The notes beneath the pieces were generated by a model. It was not told the DNA's origin, made no database searches, and saw nothing but the letters and a program-made list of their open reading frames with translations. From Alphaproteobacteria bacterium (GTDB lineage Bacteria; Pseudomonadota; Alphaproteobacteria; UBA6615): 64,000 nt of DNA. Each line of letters starts with the position of its first letter. Position 1 is the first letter of the stretch. The translations under genes were made by a program, and so were the position numbers. The stretch is taken from contig JAALLF010000014.1 of assembly GCA_011087645.1 (NCBI GenBank), positions 1 to 64,000 of the forward strand, written 5' to 3'. Below, one piece after another: positions 50,906 to 60,116 of this stretch.

Positions 50906-52621
50906 ATGAGAGACATCCTTAAACATTTGCGTTTTGCTGGATCAGTCCTCAGGGCTTATCCGCGCTACAGTCTACCTGTGCTTTTTTTCCAGTTTGTCGC
51001 TGCCTTGTTAGAAGGCGTCGGGCTCATCGCGCTACTCCCGCTGCTTTCCATTGTGCTTAATCAGGAAACAAGCAATCCCTACATTGCAGAATTTGAACAA
51101 GTTCTTCTAGCTGCTGGATTGCGGCCAAACTTAGAGATTCTACTGAGCCTCATTGTCGGCCTAATGCTCTTAAAAGCAGCGGCAATGTGGTACGCAAAAA
51201 ATAAGGTCGGCTACGCAACCGCTCAGGTCGGCGTCGATCTGCGTCACCGCTTGATCGACGCGATCGCAGCAGTGCAATGGCCCTACTATGTGACAAAGCC
51301 GACCGGCGCCCTTGCGAACTCGCTTACTGTCGAGGCTGAGAACGCATCTAACACATTCTTCCATGCCGCCCGTTTTGCGGCGGACGTCGGTCTCGTCGCG
51401 GTATATTTGGCCCTCACCCTCACGACCGCGTGGCACGTTTCACTCGCCGCCGTTGTTCTAGGCGCCTTCGCCGCTTTAGCCCTTCATCGGTTCGTCCAAA
51501 TGTCGCGGGAGACCGGTCAGGAGCAAACAAATCTGATGCGATCAACGGCCAGTCAGCTGGTCGATCGGTTAAACGGCTTCAAAGCGCTGAAAGCGATGGG
51601 AAAAGAGGCCGTGTTGAGCCGCGCTCTTGCTGACGATACGGACGCCTTACAACAGGTCAAACGCCGCGAAGTTTTTGCAAAGGAGGGGCTTGCCGCACTT
51701 CAGGAGCCAGCATTTGTCTTCGCCTTGGTCGTCGGCTTATATGGCGCGGTTACCATTTTGAATCTCGATAGTGGAACGCTCATTGTTCTCGCCATTGTGC
51801 TGTTCCGCGCCCTCGGTCGGATTGGTTCCTTGCAAATGACGCTGCAAGGAATTGTGCGCACCGAGGCGGCGTACCGAGCTATTGAATCAGCCATCGCAGC
51901 GGCTCAAGCCGAGGCCGAAACTTTAACCGGCTGGCGCCCAGCGCACTTCGATAGAACCATCAACTGCCAAAGCGTAAGTTTTGGCTATAGCGATTCTGCG
52001 TTTATTCATCACCCCGATCTGGAAATAAGGGCGGGGCTGTTCACCGCGCTTCTAGGTCCATCCGGCGCCGGTAAAACGACGATTGTCGACTTAATCGCAG
52101 GCCTGCTACATCCGACTGATGGTGACATCCGGATCGACGACGTGCCGCTCGCAGAGATTAACTTAAAAGAGTGGCGCGCGATGATCGGCTACATGCCGCA
52201 AGACCCAATCCTGTTCAACGATACGCTGCGCGCCAACATCGTCCTCGGCGATTCCAACTTAACCGACGCCGACGTCGAAGCTGCAATCCGAAGTGCCGGG
52301 TTGCAGGACTATTTCTCGTCACTCACCGAGGGGCTCGAAACTCCCGTTGGTGAGAAAGGGATGCGGTTTTCGGGCGGTCAACGACAGCGCATCGCGCTAG
52401 CCCGCGCACTGGTTCGAAAACCCCGGCTGTTGATTTTGGATGAGGCAACATCGTCTCTCGATTCCGAAAGCGAGATCGCCATACTTGAGACCGTTCGCCA
52501 TCTCAAAGGAGCGACCACTATTCTGGCGATCTCGCACCAGCCCGCGGTACGCGGTGCTGCCGATGTGATTTACCGGATAGAAGATGGCCAGGTACGCCTG
52601 GAAAAAGGGCTCGCCGCATAG
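50906..52621 (+). CDS. ABC transporter, fused permease and ATPase (flippase type)
   Basis: 571 residues. About six membrane segments occupy residues ~20-310 (for example 'LPVLFFQFVAALLEGVGLIA'), and the nucleotide-binding domain follows: Walker A 'LLGPSGAGKTTIVDLIAGLL', signature 'FSGGQRQRIALARALVR', Walker B 'LLILDEATSSLDSESE' and switch His in 'TTILAISHQPAV'. Half-transporters of this MsbA/PglK type dimerise and flip lipid-linked glycans or lipids across the inner membrane. Its place inside the glycan locus supports export of the Pse-containing glycan. The start ATG lies 9 bases after the methyltransferase stop. Confidence 0.92.
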   Translation: MRDILKHLRFAGSVLRAYPRYSLPVLFFQFVAALLEGVGLIALLPLLSIVLNQETSNPYIAEFEQVLLAAGLRPNLEILLSLIVGLMLLKAAAMWYAKNKVGYATAQVGVDLRHRLIDAIAAVQWPYYVTKPTGALANSLTVEAENASNTFFHAARFAADVGLVAVYLALTLTTAWHVSLAAVVLGAFAALALHRFVQMSRETGQEQTNLMRSTASQLVDRLNGFKALKAMGKEAVLSRALADDTDALQQVKRREVFAKEGLAALQEPAFVFALVVGLYGAVTILNLDSGTLIVLAIVLFRALGRIGSLQMTLQGIVRTEAAYRAIESAIAAAQAEAETLTGWRPAHFDRTINCQSVSFGYSDSAFIHHPDLEIRAGLFTALLGPSGAGKTTIVDLIAGLLHPTDGDIRIDDVPLAEINLKEWRAMIGYMPQDPILFNDTLRANIVLGDSNLTDADVEAAIRSAGLQDYFSSLTEGLETPVGEKGMRFSGGQRQRIALARALVRKPRLLILDEATSSLDSESEIAILETVRHLKGATTILAISHQPAVRGAADVIYRIEDGQVRLEKGLAA

Positions 52622-52695
52622 TGGCGGCTTCCAGCTCAAATCGCCGCTTGGGATACCTAAACAATACAACCATAGTAAACTTGGCAGGAATGTAG

Positions 52696-53454
52696 ATGAA
52701 CGTTAGCCGCCTCGCCAATCTTGTCTATAAATCGGCGATCAATCACACGCCCTATTCGGTTAAGTATAAGGCGATGACTGCGTGGCAACGCACATTGCCG
52801 CCATACCACGTCGTAAAACCGGGTGATGTGGTCGTTCAAATAGGGGTGGCGGGTCATCTTTGCCCCATGGGAAGATCGCAGGCCATCCTCTATTCGCGTT
52901 TGGTGGGAGACACCGGCAAGGTGTTGGCATTCGAAGCAATTCCGGAAAATCTCGACCATTTCTGCTCATATGTGACGCGGCATGGCATTACGAACATCGA
53001 GAGCAAGTCCACAGGACTGTGGAACGAAAAAGGCACTTTGGTGTTCGACGCACCGGCGAAGGGGCCTGGCTCCTCCCGCATCAAAGCGGCAAAAACGGAC
53101 GCACCCTATCAATACACGACCGAGCGAGAATTTCCGGTCGATACACTTGATCACCTTCTCGATGAACAGGGCGTCGAAAGGCTGGACCTGATCAACATAA
53201 CCACAAATTGCGCCGAAACCGAAATCATGGAAGGAGGTATGAAGTACCTCAAACGCTTCAAGCCAACCCTGTGCGTTCCAGAGCGACCAGAAAACCTGGA
53301 ATATTTCGAAGCCAATTTGAAACCGTTGGGTTACACCGCCCAAGTTCGCGAAGTTCGCCTACATCTACTCGGATCGCCATTCAGGGTTCTATGGGCCGAA
53401 AGGCCAAATGAGCAGAATAATCCAACCATCGCGGAAACCAACGCGCATGCATGA
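52696..53454 (+). CDS. FkbM-family methyltransferase-like protein with an altered SAM motif
   Basis: 252 residues. The core resembles FkbM methyltransferases: 'VGDTGKVLAFEAIPENLDHF' (motif II with the conserved Glu), a later 'FPVDTLDHLLDEQGVERLDL' and 'INITTNCAETEIMEGGMKYL' where FkbM proteins read IDVEGxE. Motif I is unusual: 'PGDVVVQIGVAGHLCPMG' instead of the common DVGAN-type loop. SAM binding may therefore be changed. It follows the ABC transporter gene by 74 bases and overlaps the second sulfotransferase gene by up to 47 bases. Confidence 0.75.
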   Translation: MNVSRLANLVYKSAINHTPYSVKYKAMTAWQRTLPPYHVVKPGDVVVQIGVAGHLCPMGRSQAILYSRLVGDTGKVLAFEAIPENLDHFCSYVTRHGITNIESKSTGLWNEKGTLVFDAPAKGPGSSRIKAAKTDAPYQYTTEREFPVDTLDHLLDEQGVERLDLINITTNCAETEIMEGGMKYLKRFKPTLCVPERPENLEYFEANLKPLGYTAQVREVRLHLLGSPFRVLWAERPNEQNNPTIAETNAHA

Positions 53455-54475
53455 TTGTCCCATTTATGTGACCGGGATGATGGAGTCGGGCAAATCGACC
53501 TTTATGACCCTTTTAGATGGCCACCCAGATCTCCTGGTTTTTCCGCAGGAACCGAATTTTGGTCGCATGCTAGAGCAACAATTTACCTCGGCTGAAGACG
53601 CGCGCCGCTGGTCTCTCGAGAAATCAGATTTTAGTAAAAGCGGCTCTCTGCGTGGGATCGAGGACCAACAAGAGTCGGCATACGATCACCGTAAGTATCT
53701 TGCCGAGCTGGAACACGCGCTGTCCGAGAAATTTGCCCCGCGCGAGGTAATGATCGAAACGATGCGCGCCTTCGCAGAGGCATCCAACCAGAATTTCGAT
53801 TCGCGCAAATATTGGGTATTCAACGAACCCAGTCGAGCGCGCATGGCGCCATGGCTCTTTTCCACCTTTCCCAATGGAAAGGTCATCCACCTAATACGCG
53901 ATCCTCGCGAGCATTTTGCTGCCATTAAAGCCCATCACCGCCAGGTTGATGCGGATATGGGTCGAGCGCCGGCGTTAAGTTTCTCGATGGATTGGGCGCT
54001 AGGGGTGACGCAGGCGTTCGAAAACCGCGGCAAGTTTGGCGCCTCGCGATACCTTATTGTGGGTTACGAGGATGTTCGCGACCAAAAAGAAAAGACCGTG
54101 CGCCGTATCGCCGATTTTCTCAATATCGAGTTCGATCCTGTACTCCTACACCCCTCAAAGGTCGGAATTTCTGCCGCAACGACAGATGGCCGAATTACAG
54201 AATCTGAAATTGGAAAATGGATACAACCGTTAACCAGACGCGAACATATTCTGATCGAGTCTCTTTGCGGCGACGTGATGCTCGGAAGTCAGACTGGTTA
54301 TCGGCCCCATCTAAATTCTGCCTTGCAAAAGATCGTCAACGGCCTTCTTCGACGCGTTGTCTACGCAAGCTACTACGGAAAACGACTACTCAAGGGCATT
54401 GTATCACCGGACGCCCTTCATGAGCTTAGTCGGATCGATAGAGCTGCAAACAACGTCTATGCATTTCGTCTATGA
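53408..54475 (+). CDS. Second sulfotransferase family protein
   Basis: 355 residues. The 5'-phosphosulfate-binding loop is 'PIYVTGMMESGKSTFMTLLD', here close to a Walker A sequence. The 3'-phosphate segment is 'VIHLIRDPREHFAAIKAHHR', and 'YLIVGYEDVRDQKEKTVRRI' is also typical of the family. It probably uses PAPS from CysD/CysNC. The ATG at 53447 (MHDCPIY) overlaps the FkbM stop by only 8 bases and may be the true start, giving 342 residues. Its stop overlaps the next methyltransferase start as ATGA. The acceptor is presumably the surface glycan. Confidence 0.8.
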   Translation: MSRIIQPSRKPTRMHDCPIYVTGMMESGKSTFMTLLDGHPDLLVFPQEPNFGRMLEQQFTSAEDARRWSLEKSDFSKSGSLRGIEDQQESAYDHRKYLAELEHALSEKFAPREVMIETMRAFAEASNQNFDSRKYWVFNEPSRARMAPWLFSTFPNGKVIHLIRDPREHFAAIKAHHRQVDADMGRAPALSFSMDWALGVTQAFENRGKFGASRYLIVGYEDVRDQKEKTVRRIADFLNIEFDPVLLHPSKVGISAATTDGRITESEIGKWIQPLTRREHILIESLCGDVMLGSQTGYRPHLNSALQKIVNGLLRRVVYASYYGKRLLKGIVSPDALHELSRIDRAANNVYAFRL

Positions 54476-55140
54476 CCGTTCCCTTACCCCCTATTGTCAA
54501 GAATGTTTTGCTGAGCGCATACAATCCGGTCGCCAATTTTTACAAAAACAAGATATTGAAAGTCTCGCATCAAACGCACTTTCAAGATCGAACCGTCGAA
54601 AAGTGGGATCTGATCAAGCACGAACTGCCCCGCACGCCGGGAAGTTTGCTCGATATTGGCTGTAGCGAAGGTAAGTTCACGCTGAAAGCAGCGAGCGTTG
54701 GATATTCCGCCTGGGGAATCGAAGGCAAGGACGCGGCTGTCAAACGCGCGGTCGAGGCATCCGCAAAGGACCTGGAAGCCAACGCTCTGTTCACACCAGG
54801 CCTATTAACGCCGCAAGCTGCCCGACACCTACCCACATATGATGTCATTCTTTTACTGTCGGTGTTGCACCAACTCGTTACACATTACGGCGAAGAGGTG
54901 GCGGTGACCATGGTTCAGGATTTGCTGAATTCGTGTCGGCAAAAACTTATTCTGGAGCTAGCAGGGACGAACCGGAAATACGGTCACCCGGTATTAAACC
55001 GCGACAACGACCAGGCGAGCGTCGATGCTTTTGTCCGCCGCCTTCTTCCCATGGGCTGGAATATGCGCCTCGTTGGCGCCGTGCCCTATACCGATGAAGA
55101 ACATAACCGCTTCGTCTATGTGATCGAGCGTGAGAACTGA
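54472..55140 (+). CDS. SAM-dependent methyltransferase, paralogue of the gene at 50213
   Basis: 222 residues. SAM motif I 'PGSLLDIGCSEGKFTLKAAS', then 'SAWGIEGKDAAVKRAVEASA' and 'YDVILLLSVLHQLVTHYGEE'. Alignment by eye with the protein at 50213-50896 shows shared segments throughout, including the N-terminal 'FYKNKILKVSHQ' against 'FYRTKIVGLSHQ'. The start overlaps the sulfotransferase stop (ATGA). The duplication suggests methylation of two positions or two sugars. Confidence 0.8.
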   Translation: MTVPLPPIVKNVLLSAYNPVANFYKNKILKVSHQTHFQDRTVEKWDLIKHELPRTPGSLLDIGCSEGKFTLKAASVGYSAWGIEGKDAAVKRAVEASAKDLEANALFTPGLLTPQAARHLPTYDVILLLSVLHQLVTHYGEEVAVTMVQDLLNSCRQKLILELAGTNRKYGHPVLNRDNDQASVDAFVRRLLPMGWNMRLVGAVPYTDEEHNRFVYVIEREN

Positions 55141-55242
55141 TACCGATCGAAATCGGCCGCTGCCGTTCGCGCTCGTAAGCATTATCTGTTTGCGCTGGAT
55201 CGCTTTAACTTCGAATCTTCGCCCCCACAGGAACGCGGCCCC

Positions 55243-56100
55243 ATGATCATCAAACACTATGCCGCCGGCAAAGGCGAGGATGCTGAAGCCTGGTCGAGTG
55301 ATCGGATTCAGCAGATAGGGGCGCTTGAGGATAGATATTTCAAGGGTCTTAAGTGGAGCTTGTTCAAAAAGTATGTCAATCGCCAGGATATTTTCGTGGA
55401 AGCCGGATGCGGCAGCGGAGACCATCTGCGGGCTGTACAAGACCATATCGGAGCAACCTGCATCGGCATTGATTTCGCGTCAGAATTGCTTGACGAATTG
55501 AATACGCGTTTTCCCGACTACCGTTGGGAACAGGGCGATGTTCGTCAGTTATCGAGATTTAAGGACGCATCAGTCGATGTGATGGCGTCGTTCGGGGTCG
55601 TGGAACACATCGAAACCGGCCCTTACGAAGCGATCAACGAAATGAAGAGAGTTATAAAGCCTGGTGGGATGCTGATATTTAGCGTTCCGAGGAACGCGCC
55701 TCTGGCAATTCTAGGTTTGATCAAACATGCAATTTTTCGCGAGCCGTTCTTATTCTCCAATAAAAAAGAGATCGTTCGCGGCGACCGATCAATGGTGATC
55801 GTAAAGAAATTTGACGACGAACGAGCGGGCGTTTACCCGTTCAGTCAATACGCCGTGACCGACCGCGTTGTTTATTCCTATTTCCCGAATGAACATTGGA
55901 CGGTCGTTGAAAAAAGGTGCAACGGCCTCATTTACCCGCGTTTGGCGGAATCTATCAAAAAGTTGCTGGGTGAAGTGGCCTACGAAAATATTTGCGTCCT
56001 TGAGATGCCGGGCACCCTTCGCGAAAAAGTTTGGTTCCGATTTCTCGCTTGGTTCTACGGGGGAAACCGGCTGCTAATTCTAAAAAGAACAACGTCGTGA
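55243..56100 (+). CDS. Class I SAM-dependent methyltransferase
   Basis: 285 residues. Motif I is 'DIFVEAGCGSGDHLRAVQDH', motif II 'TCIGIDFASELLDELNTRFP' and the post-motif 'VDVMASFGVVEHIETGPYEA' with 'VIKPGGMLIFSVP' is standard for the Methyltransf_11 type. It lies 102 bases after the previous methyltransferase gene. A 130-base gap without recognised signal follows. The C-terminal ~90 residues ('FFNEHWTV'-type region to the end) are not assigned. The likely role is decoration of the glycan or lipid carrier; the substrate is unknown. Confidence 0.78.
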   Translation: MIIKHYAAGKGEDAEAWSSDRIQQIGALEDRYFKGLKWSLFKKYVNRQDIFVEAGCGSGDHLRAVQDHIGATCIGIDFASELLDELNTRFPDYRWEQGDVRQLSRFKDASVDVMASFGVVEHIETGPYEAINEMKRVIKPGGMLIFSVPRNAPLAILGLIKHAIFREPFLFSNKKEIVRGDRSMVIVKKFDDERAGVYPFSQYAVTDRVVYSYFPNEHWTVVEKRCNGLIYPRLAESIKKLLGEVAYENICVLEMPGTLREKVWFRFLAWFYGGNRLLILKRTTS

Positions 56101-56230
56101 CCGATATCCAGTACGGCTGATCGCTGCGACTCGCCGGTTGTTTCGCCTGAGGAACCTGGAGGGCCGTAGGTTACATTGACGTGAATTGCTCACAGCAAGA
56201 ATCCAAATATGGAGTTGAGCAGTTAAAAAA

Positions 56231-57766
56231 ATGCATGGACTAATTTGGTTTCTACCCGACTTCCGCGACTGGCCGCTTACCGTCGCGCAAGGACTGCAAT
56301 CGCACGCGCCGGATTGGACGTTTTGTGGGCTGGTGAGCGGTTTTGAACACGACTATGACCATGTCGAAAGTTCAACCGCCCCGGCAATCCGGCCGCTCTA
56401 CAACATGGATCATCTCCAGCGTGCCTGGCTCACCCAGCCCGCCGAGACCGCCAAGCTGGAAAAATATGGGGAAATCCTAGGCCCGCAAACCTTGAACCGA
56501 ATTCTCATTGCCGACCGGAATATTGGCCGTGGCTTCGTGGCTGGTGTCGATCTGCCGGAGACACCGTTGATGCGGCTCACGCGCGAACACGAACATCGAA
56601 TGCGCTACCTCATCGGATTGCTCGATTTTCTCTTCGATGTATTTGAACACGAGAAGCCGGACTATGTATTCGCGGCCGGTGTTGCCGGCGCGCTGGCAAT
56701 GGCCCTCGCGGCTGTCAGCGAACATTTTGACGTGAAGTTTCGCAATTTATTGTCGACGCGCATTGGAACGGGTCACACGATAACCGAAGCATCGGATGGC
56801 CTATGCCCCTCGATTGAAGAGAGGTTCAAACAAGCCAGCTTGAACCCGCAAATCGTTGAGCCGTGGCTTGATGACGCCCGCGCAATTGTGACGGCGTTTC
56901 ATGATAGGCCGCACGGTTTGCAGGACACCGAAACGGCCTGGCAACGCGCCGCGCGACCCCTCCGCCCCATCGATATGGCGGCGTTGGCTTGGCGGGCGAT
57001 GACGCGCCGGCCGCCAGAGCTTATCAACCTACCCTATCCTGCAAGTTATTTTGCGTGGGAAATCAGACGGCGATTTCGAGTGCGTCGAATGTTGCGGTCT
57101 GGCTTATTCCACACAGCGGCTGTGCTTGACGGCAGAAAGTTTGCCTATTTTCCACTCCATATTACCCCCGAAGCGAGCACAATGGTCCTCGCGCCGCTAA
57201 TGACAGATCAGATTAGCGTTATTGAAACGTTGGCCAAATGTCTGCCAAGCGAAATGAGACTCGCCGTCAAAGAACACGTACCGATGATCGGTCGTCGCCC
57301 CATTGAGTTTTATCGCCGTCTGGCCGCGATTCCCAAGGTGGTGCTGATTTCACCCACCGCTGAAACATTCGACCTCATTCGCCGCGCAGATCTCACCTGC
57401 GTGATTACCGGTACCGCAGCGTGGGAAGCGATTCTTATGAAGCGTCCCGCACTCTGCCTTGGCCGGGCGCTCTACCAGACGGTCGGTGAAGGGTTCGTGC
57501 GCTGTGAAGAACTTTCACGGCTTCCCGAAGCCATCAGCGAGGCCTTGGCGGTTGCGCCGGCGTCGGACGACAAAATCGCGATATATATCGCCTCGGTGCT
57601 CGCGGAATCCTTTGAACTACCGAAAAGGCTACGGTTCAGCGTCCCTGCCGATATTGTCGCCGCGCACCCGGAAATATCGCAAGCCATGGTCGATCGGCTG
57701 TTGAAGTCTTTTGAACCGGCGGTGGATCCGCTCTCCCAGCCGGCGTCCGAATCCTCGATTGGGTGA
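56231..57766 (+). CDS. Capsule-biosynthesis-type (GT-B-like) protein of unknown activity
   Basis: 511 residues with no signal peptide. The C-terminal half ('FAYFPLHITPEASTMVLAPL', 'MRLAVKEHVPMIGRRPIEFY', 'VVLISPTAETFDLIRRADLT', 'VITGTAAWEAILMKRPALCL') resembles the capsular polysaccharide synthesis family related to KpsC/KpsS-type transferases. The N-terminal half (residues ~1-240) starts 'MHGLIWFLPDFRDWPLTVAQ' and is not recognised. A glycosyltransferase step early in chain building is the best guess. The next gene may start inside its 3' end, or 17 bases after it if the ATG at 57783 is used. Confidence 0.65.
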   Translation: MHGLIWFLPDFRDWPLTVAQGLQSHAPDWTFCGLVSGFEHDYDHVESSTAPAIRPLYNMDHLQRAWLTQPAETAKLEKYGEILGPQTLNRILIADRNIGRGFVAGVDLPETPLMRLTREHEHRMRYLIGLLDFLFDVFEHEKPDYVFAAGVAGALAMALAAVSEHFDVKFRNLLSTRIGTGHTITEASDGLCPSIEERFKQASLNPQIVEPWLDDARAIVTAFHDRPHGLQDTETAWQRAARPLRPIDMAALAWRAMTRRPPELINLPYPASYFAWEIRRRFRVRRMLRSGLFHTAAVLDGRKFAYFPLHITPEASTMVLAPLMTDQISVIETLAKCLPSEMRLAVKEHVPMIGRRPIEFYRRLAAIPKVVLISPTAETFDLIRRADLTCVITGTAAWEAILMKRPALCLGRALYQTVGEGFVRCEELSRLPEAISEALAVAPASDDKIAIYIASVLAESFELPKRLRFSVPADIVAAHPEISQAMVDRLLKSFEPAVDPLSQPASESSIG

Positions 57767-57782
57767 GCAGCCGCGCGTGCTA

Positions 57783-58985
57783 ATGCGGACGGAAAAATCG
57801 AGCGATAAGATTGGCGCCGACCACGGAGGAGCCGCGCGCACGAACACCGCCCCGGCGCGCGTCTGTTTTCCGTTCATCGGCGATCTTATCGGCGGCAGTT
57901 ACATCTCCAGCCTCTTGCTCGCCCAACATCTCGACAGCAGCCGGTATGAGCCGGTCATTGTGCTGCACGAGGAAGGGCACTTCGCCAGCGAACTGCGAAA
58001 ACAAGGCATTGCCTACGATCTCGTTCCACTGCCGGGATTTGTCGGCACGGCACCGGGGATCACCACGCACGCGAAAGCAATCGCCCGCACGCTGCCCACC
58101 CTCCACCGATACATTCGCCGGCGCGGCATTTCCATCGTGCACACAAACGAATGGCCCCTGCACCAAACCTGGGCGGCGCCGACACGGCTGGCGGGCCGTA
58201 CCTTCATTTGGCACCAGCGCGGCATGTTATCGCAATCGCGCCTCGATACCCTGCTACGCGCCCGCGCCCACCGCGTTTTCTGTGTCTCGAACTATGTTCT
58301 CGACCAACTTCCCGCCAATTTGGCGAGCCGTAGCGCCGTGGTTGATAGCCCCTTCGAGACGGAGATCGACTTTGGCGTGAACCAAGCCGCGGCGCGGCAC
58401 ACCCTGCGCAGCGAACTGGAGACCGGCCCCGACGTGCCTGTGGTCGGTTATTTCGGAAACTTATGGGATGTGAAGCGGCCGCGAGTATTTGTCGAAGCGG
58501 CCGCCGCCATCAACCAAGCGCTAAGCGGCGAGGCGGCATTCGTGATTTTCGGCGACGATCGGGAGGGACAGGGGGCCACGCTTCAAGCCGATGCGACCGC
58601 AAGCGGCCTCGACAAACAACTGCACTTTATGGGGTTCCGCACGCCGGGAACCTACTGGATCGCGGCGTGTGATTTGATGCTCGCGCCGGCGGTTGGCGAT
58701 GCTTTTCCCCGCACCCTGGTCGAGGCGGCTCTGGCCGGCGTCCCCGTGGTCGCGGCCGACGCCGGTGGCCATCCCGAAATTATCACCAACGGCGAGACCG
58801 GAATTCTGGTGGCGCCCGACGATCCCGCGGCGATGGCCGAGGCCGCATTGGCGCTGATCAAGGATCCCAACAAAGCTCACACAATTGCCGCCGCGGCAAA
58901 GGCCGCCGCGCTAAGCCGGTTCAGTGTGAAAACGCACGCGGACCATATTCAAGACCTCTACGATGAAACGTTGGCAGCCCATTAA
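57783..58985 (+). CDS. Glycosyltransferase family 4 protein
   Basis: 400 residues from the ATG at 57783; an in-frame GTG lies 2 codons upstream. The N-lobe has 'ARVCFPFIGDLIGGSYISSL', and the C-lobe donor site has 'PVVGYFGNLWDVKRPRVFVE' and 'APAVGDAFPRTLVEAALAGV' followed by VVAADAGGHPEI, the GT4 pattern with the conserved EX7E-type motif altered to D...E. It transfers a nucleotide-activated sugar in the cytoplasm. From here on, base composition returns to the G+C-rich style of the first half of the window. Confidence 0.87.
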   Translation: MRTEKSSDKIGADHGGAARTNTAPARVCFPFIGDLIGGSYISSLLLAQHLDSSRYEPVIVLHEEGHFASELRKQGIAYDLVPLPGFVGTAPGITTHAKAIARTLPTLHRYIRRRGISIVHTNEWPLHQTWAAPTRLAGRTFIWHQRGMLSQSRLDTLLRARAHRVFCVSNYVLDQLPANLASRSAVVDSPFETEIDFGVNQAAARHTLRSELETGPDVPVVGYFGNLWDVKRPRVFVEAAAAINQALSGEAAFVIFGDDREGQGATLQADATASGLDKQLHFMGFRTPGTYWIAACDLMLAPAVGDAFPRTLVEAALAGVPVVAADAGGHPEIITNGETGILVAPDDPAAMAEAALALIKDPNKAHTIAAAAKAAALSRFSVKTHADHIQDLYDETLAAH

Positions 58986-58997
58986 AGCCGGAGTGAC

Positions 58998-60116
58998 GTG
59001 AAGATTGCGCTTGTCATTCACGGCCTTGGCCCAGGCGGCGCTGAACGGACCTTGACCACGCTGGCTAATGCCTGGGTCGCCCGCGGCGATAGCGTCACCC
59101 TGCTATCGTTTGATGATGGCACGGCCCCACCGGCCTTCGCCCTCGACCCTGCGATCGACCATCGCCCGCTGTCTTTGGCCGGGCTGTCGCGAAATTTCGG
59201 GCAAGCTATTTTTGCCAATGGCGCGCGCATCCGCCGCCTTCGCACTGCCTTGGCCCAGGCAAATCCCGATGTCGTAATCTCATTCATTACCGCGACAAAT
59301 ATCCTGGCGATCCTTGCCACCAGAGGTTTCCGGGTGCCGCTTATTGTGTCGGAAAGGGTCGATACCAAGGCCCATCGCCTCCCTGGCGTTTGGTCGGCAC
59401 TACGAAAAATCCTATACCGATACACCGACGCGGTGGTGGTCCAAGGCGAGCAAATCGTCGAAAGCCTGCCGGCCGCCATTCGCCCCTTGGCCCATGTCAT
59501 TCCCAACCCGGTCACCCGTCCGATCGACTCCCTCGACGCCGCGGCTTCGTTCGATGCGGTTTCGAACGCCGACCGCATGCGGATCGTCGGGCTCGGCCGG
59601 CTAGTCCCGCAAAAAGGCTTCGACCTTCTGATCCGCGCCTTCGCAGCCACCGCGCAACATTTTCCTGACTGGGACCTGGTTATTTGGGGAGAAGGCCCAG
59701 AGCGCGCAGCGCTCGGTGCGCTCATCGAAGAGCTCGGGCTGAGCGGACGTGTGAAGCTGCCCGGCGTCACCGCCGCGCCGGCAGCCGCCCTCGCCTCGGC
59801 CGACATATTCATCTTGTCGTCGCGTTACGAGGGCTTCCCCAACGCGCTCGCCGAAGCCATGGCCTGCGGCGTGGCGGTGATCGCGACCGACTGCCCCAGC
59901 GGCCCGTCCGATATGATTCGCGACAATGTGGACGGCCTGCTTGTCGCACCCGAAGACAGCCAAGCGCTGGCCGACGCCATCGGCCGGCTGGCGTCTGACG
60001 CGTCGCTGGGCGCCGCGCTCGGCAAGCGCGCCGCGGAGATCACCAGCCGCTACAGCGTGGACGACATAATTGGGAGATGGAACGAATTGATTGTCAAAGT
60101 TGGGTCCCCACAATGA
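58998..60116 (+). CDS. Glycosyltransferase family 4 protein
   Basis: 372 residues. 'KIALVIHGLGPGGAERTLTT' is the GT4 N-terminal signature, and 'RIVGLGRLVPQKGFDLLIRA' and 'SSRYEGFPNALAEAMACGVA' form the donor-binding lobe (E...E motif intact). 'CPSGPSDMIRDNVDG' resembles N-acetylgalactosamine- or galactose-type transferases such as those in O-antigen and amylovoran loci. The start is GTG at 58998 with GGAG 5-8 bases upstream. It overlaps the next methyltransferase gene by 4 bases (ATGA). Confidence 0.93.
   Translation: MKIALVIHGLGPGGAERTLTTLANAWVARGDSVTLLSFDDGTAPPAFALDPAIDHRPLSLAGLSRNFGQAIFANGARIRRLRTALAQANPDVVISFITATNILAILATRGFRVPLIVSERVDTKAHRLPGVWSALRKILYRYTDAVVVQGEQIVESLPAAIRPLAHVIPNPVTRPIDSLDAAASFDAVSNADRMRIVGLGRLVPQKGFDLLIRAFAATAQHFPDWDLVIWGEGPERAALGALIEELGLSGRVKLPGVTAAPAAALASADIFILSSRYEGFPNALAEAMACGVAVIATDCPSGPSDMIRDNVDGLLVAPEDSQALADAIGRLASDASLGAALGKRAAEITSRYSVDDIIGRWNELIVKVGSPQ

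Noticed and set aside
42426..57766. A mobile island with integrase or transposase boundaries.
   Set aside because: Composition shifts suggest acquired DNA, but no integrase, transposase, tRNA target or flanking direct repeat was found in or beside this stretch.
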